Position numbers and translations under genes: made by a program
Shown here: piece after piece, positions 61,632 to 64,000 of the stretch
Layout: every line of letters begins with the position of its first letter
Position numbering within the stretch: position 1 is the stretch's first letter
Source of the DNA: Chryseobacterium sp. CY350
GTDB lineage: Bacteria; Bacteroidota; Bacteroidia; Flavobacteriales; Weeksellaceae
Direction of reading: 5' to 3'
Length of the DNA: 64,000 nucleotides
Assembly: GCF_027945075.1 (NCBI RefSeq)
Contig: NZ_CP116034.1
Location: forward strand, 62,001-126,000
The notes under the pieces: model-generated
The model's database searches: none
Told to the model about the DNA's origin: nothing
The model's input: the letters and a program-made list of their open reading frames with translations, nothing else

Positions 61632-62447
61632 TTAATGAAAGGTAGCGAGTGTCTGTTTTAAGGTCTCAAGATCGATTAAATTCATTTTAACTCCAATAAA
61701 GATAATAAGCAAAATGCTGATCAGGAAAAAAAGAAATATAAAGCAGTAACCGAGAATGAACCATATGATTGTATTAATTACATTTCCGATAATTCCTAAC
61801 TTTTTTATCAGGAATTTCTGACTGTTCTCAAACCATGATTTTCGCCTTGGTTTCCGTGGCTGCATTTCTCTGTCATTAAGTTCATCGATTATGTGTACCA
61901 CATCGTCTATGTATTTTCCGTACATATAAAACAACCAGTACTTTAAGATAAATGAGATGACTAGAATAGTGATTACAAAAGAGGAAATGAATACTGCGAG
62001 ATTATATTTAATATCGAATTGAAAATTTATGTGAATTAGTGATAACAGAAAAGCTAAAGGAATATACGATATATAATACGATATGTAGATCTGCTTTGAA
62101 ACCAGCAATTGTGTTTTGAGATTAAAGAGATCATAATTTGTATTGGTATTTTCACTTTTCAGAAGCTTGTACAGCTTTCGAAATCTGGAGTAATAATATA
62201 TGATGATCATCAACGTTAATATCGAAACCAGAATAGAAATGATTCTGATATTCTGATCGTCTGTTACAGAAGGAAGTCCGGTGAAAATCATTGGTGTCGA
62301 AATGATCATAAGCCAAAATTCCGTCTGCATATTTATTTTCAGCATCTGTAGCGGCGAGTGAATTTCATTTTGCCTTTCCAGAGATATTTCGGGTGGATTC
62401 TGGCTGTTTTCTTTTTTCCAGAGGTCTTTAAAGTTATCTAACTCCAT
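61632..62447 (-). CDS. Membrane protein following the ECF sigma factor
   Basis: A 271-residue protein with a short N-terminal cytoplasmic part (FKDLWKKENSQNPPEISLERQNEI) and about six helices. The first 25 residues resemble the start of proteins placed after sigma factors in Bacteroidota. It follows the sigma gene by 17 bases, so an anti-sigma or sensor role is plausible, but there is no zinc-anti-sigma motif (HxxxCxxC). Confidence 0.7.
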   Translation of the reverse strand: MELDNFKDLWKKENSQNPPEISLERQNEIHSPLQMLKINMQTEFWLMIISTPMIFTGLPSVTDDQNIRIISILVSILTLMIIIYYYSRFRKLYKLLKSENTNTNYDLFNLKTQLLVSKQIYISYYISYIPLAFLLSLIHINFQFDIKYNLAVFISSFVITILVISFILKYWLFYMYGKYIDDVVHIIDELNDREMQPRKPRRKSWFENSQKFLIKKLGIIGNVINTIIWFILGYCFIFLFFLISILLIIFIGVKMNLIDLETLKQTLATFH

Positions 62448-62464
62448 GATTGCAAATTAACTTT

Positions 62465-62965
62465 TTAAATAATCTTCTTTTTATCAATAATATCCTTCAG
62501 CTTCGATTTTGCCCGGTTGAGCTTTACTCTCGCATTGACCTCTGTGATACCGAGTTGTACTGCAATTTCCTTTCCCGAAAAGTCTTCCAGAAAGAAGAAA
62601 ATTAAAGCCTTGTCTATAGCACTGAGTTCATGAATGGCTTCATACATTATTTTCATATTTCTGTCATCATCTTCATTATAGGCTTCATGGTTAACTGGCA
62701 AATGCTCAATACGTTGATTCTGTATAAAGCTACGTTTTTTTTCACTTTTTAAAAATACAATTGCAGTATTAAGGGCAGTTCGGTAAAGCCAGGTTGAGAA
62801 ATCACTGTTGCCTTTAAAATCTTTGTAGGATTTCCATGCCTGATAGATGATCTCCTGATAGAGGTCATTCTGATCGTCGAAATTATCCATGTACATTTTT
62901 GAAATCTTGAAAATCACACCTTTATGTTTTTCAATTTTTTCCAAAAAATCTTTTTCCTGTGACAT
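62465..62965 (-). CDS. ECF (sigma-70 family) RNA polymerase sigma factor
   Basis: A 166-residue sigma factor with region 2 (DNFDDQNDLYQEIIYQAWKSYKDFKGNSDFSTWLYRTALNTAI split here as separate motifs DLYQEI, FSTWLYRTALNTAI) and region 4 with the helix-turn-helix FSGKEIAVQLGITEVNARVKLNRAKSKLK. It directs polymerase to a small regulon, probably under the following membrane protein's control. Confidence 0.9.
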   Translation of the reverse strand: MSQEKDFLEKIEKHKGVIFKISKMYMDNFDDQNDLYQEIIYQAWKSYKDFKGNSDFSTWLYRTALNTAIVFLKSEKKRSFIQNQRIEHLPVNHEAYNEDDDRNMKIMYEAIHELSAIDKALIFFFLEDFSGKEIAVQLGITEVNARVKLNRAKSKLKDIIDKKKII

Positions 62966-63339
62966 TGTGTGCTAGGCTCTGACGGTTAGTATCGTTTTTT
63001 ACTAAATGTTACAGAATATCGAAAATTTTTCTCTTGGATAATCTTGATTTTACTACTTTAATTTAAATAAATACTTAAATGAATGTTCAAAATCTGACAG
63101 AATCTATTATACGGGACAAAAATCTTGTTAAATCAAATTAGTAATCAATAGGAATAAAGAATAAAGAATAAAGAATAAAGAATAAAGAATCAAGAATAAA
63201 GAATAAAGAATAAAGAATAAAGAATAAAGAATATTAAGCCAAACCACAATAATATTTTAATTAAATACAGCTGAGTAGAAGACAAGATCAAATAATGATT
63301 TTAAGCATAAAAGTGATTCAGGAAAAGGTAATTTCCAGA
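62966..63339. other. 374-base gap with tandem heptamer
   Basis: Lies between the sigma gene and the histidine kinase gene (both minus strand). Apart from the heptamer array listed separately, no gene or RNA is recognised. Confidence 0.6.
63152..63232. repeat. Tandem heptanucleotide array (GAATAAA)
   Basis: Eleven units of seven bases (63152-63228) plus a final GAAT; all are identical except unit six (63187-63193), which reads GAATCAA. It lies 187 bases upstream of the ECF sigma start codon, outside any gene. Confidence 0.93.
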
Positions 63340-64000
63340 TTACTTAATTTGTTTTTTCCCGTCAATGGGTAAGATTACTGAGAACATAGTTCCTTCGTTT
63401 TTAGTACTTTTTACATTAATTTTTCCGCTGTGAAGATCAATGATTTCCTTGCAAAGATAGAGGCCGATCCCGAAGCCGGCTATGGATCTGCTGTTTTGAT
63501 CTTTCACGCGGTAATATCGGTCAAATATCTGCTGTTGATCATCCTCAGGGATTCCAATACCATAATCCTGAACAGAAATTTTTAAGTCGTTCCCATCGGT
63601 TGCATATTCCACAGTAATCACTGTATCAAATGGAGAATACTTGATGGCATTACCGATAAGATTATGCAGTACCTGCGATATTTTATCGCGATCCGCCGTT
63701 AAAGAAATGTCGTCTGATTTTCTAAAAATAAAATTCCGCGAATGGTTGGTGGAGAGTATTTCGTCTTCAATCTCCGAGAATAACAACTTGAAATCGAAAA
63801 CTGTTTTTTCAATATGCATTTGTCCGGAATCCAGTCTGGAAACGTTGAGAAAACCATTGATCATACTGTTCATATAATCTACCTGCTTTACAGATTTTTC
63901 AATGATAGTATGATGCATCGTACTTTCTGTTTGTACGCCTTTTCGTTGCAATAGCTGTAGATATGCCTTTAGAGAAGTTAATGGTGTTTTAAGCTCATGG
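63340..64000 (-). CDS. Sensor histidine kinase, C-terminal part (cut by window edge)
   Basis: At least 219 residues are visible. The H-box HELKTPLTSLKAY occurs at the very edge (63956-63998), so the phosphorylated His is present. N-box NLIGNAIKYSP, D/F-box DYGIGIP and G-box GFGIGLYLCKE follow in order. The sensor domain lies outside the window. The minus-strand direction puts the sigma factor downstream, but a 374-base gap separates them. Confidence 0.9.
   Translation of the reverse strand, partial: HELKTPLTSLKAYLQLLQRKGVQTESTMHHTIIEKSVKQVDYMNSMINGFLNVSRLDSGQMHIEKTVFDFKLLFSEIEDEILSTNHSRNFIFRKSDDISLTADRDKISQVLHNLIGNAIKYSPFDTVITVEYATDGNDLKISVQDYGIGIPEDDQQQIFDRYYRVKDQNSRSIAGFGIGLYLCKEIIDLHSGKINVKSTKNEGTMFSVILPIDGKKQIK

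Noticed and set aside
63152..63232. CRISPR-like array
   Set aside because: Units are seven bases with no spacers; it is a simple tandem repeat.

Overview
The window comes from a low-GC Bacteroidota genome. It is most likely a flavobacterium of the Chryseobacterium/Weeksellaceae type; this is inferred from gene content, as no 16S gene is present. Supporting signs are promoters of the Bacteroidota form (TTTG-N19-TAnnTTTG, seen perfectly upstream of pyrB and tRNA-Ser), near-absence of Shine-Dalgarno sites, a fused SecDF, two secreted enzymes with type IX secretion (T9SS) C-terminal sorting domains, a fused MoaCB, and many lipoproteins with a short lipobox.

Layout. 1-9.6 kb: the N-terminal part of DapF, a pnuC/lipoprotein pair, an amino-acid permease, secreted propeller and esterase proteins, HemN, a polytopic membrane protein and a T9SS-sorted sugar dehydrogenase. 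9.8-25.8 kb: housekeeping and envelope genes, namely SecDF, an MFS pump, an overlapping YHYH/MORN/SCO trio, TatA, PAP2, TPR, TrmL, RlmH, BrkB-like and the (p)ppGpp enzyme SpoT. 26-35.1 kb: acetyl-CoA synthetase, then a pyrimidine unit pyrB-carA-[RAYT transposase]-carB. 35.2-44.6 kb: small lipoproteins (one broken), SRPBCC, DUF2911, GNAT, cupin, dienelactone hydrolase, an HsdR_N-type nuclease-fold protein, HolA, TrxB and CrcB. 44.7-56.2 kb: tRNA-Ser(UGA), then a molybdenum-cofactor island (xdhC, moaA, mocA-like, moeA, tauE-like, moaD, moeB-rhodanese, moaE, moaCB) running into a three-subunit Mo-hydroxylase of the PaoABC type. A convergent cysteine desulfurase follows. 57-64 kb: small membrane and heat-shock proteins, a thermolysin-type T9SS protease, an ECF sigma factor with a membrane protein, a heptanucleotide tandem repeat and a partial histidine kinase.

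The most interesting signal is the pyrB leader. A strong promoter is followed by a 23-codon leader peptide whose stop codon lies at the foot of an intrinsic terminator, with a G+C hairpin and a U-rich stretch in between. No plus-strand gene lies within 6 kb upstream, so the terminator has nothing to end. The arrangement matches the UTP-sensitive attenuator of enterobacterial pyrBI. Second is a REP-associated tyrosine transposase with five or more REP-like hairpins lodged between carA and carB. Third is the compact Moco/Mo-hydroxylase island, with a TauE/SafE transporter inside it, a MoeB whose zinc cysteines are replaced by histidines, and a desulfurase next door.

Limits: all functions are read from motifs and gene order without database searches. 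Promoter and attenuator calls are pattern-based.
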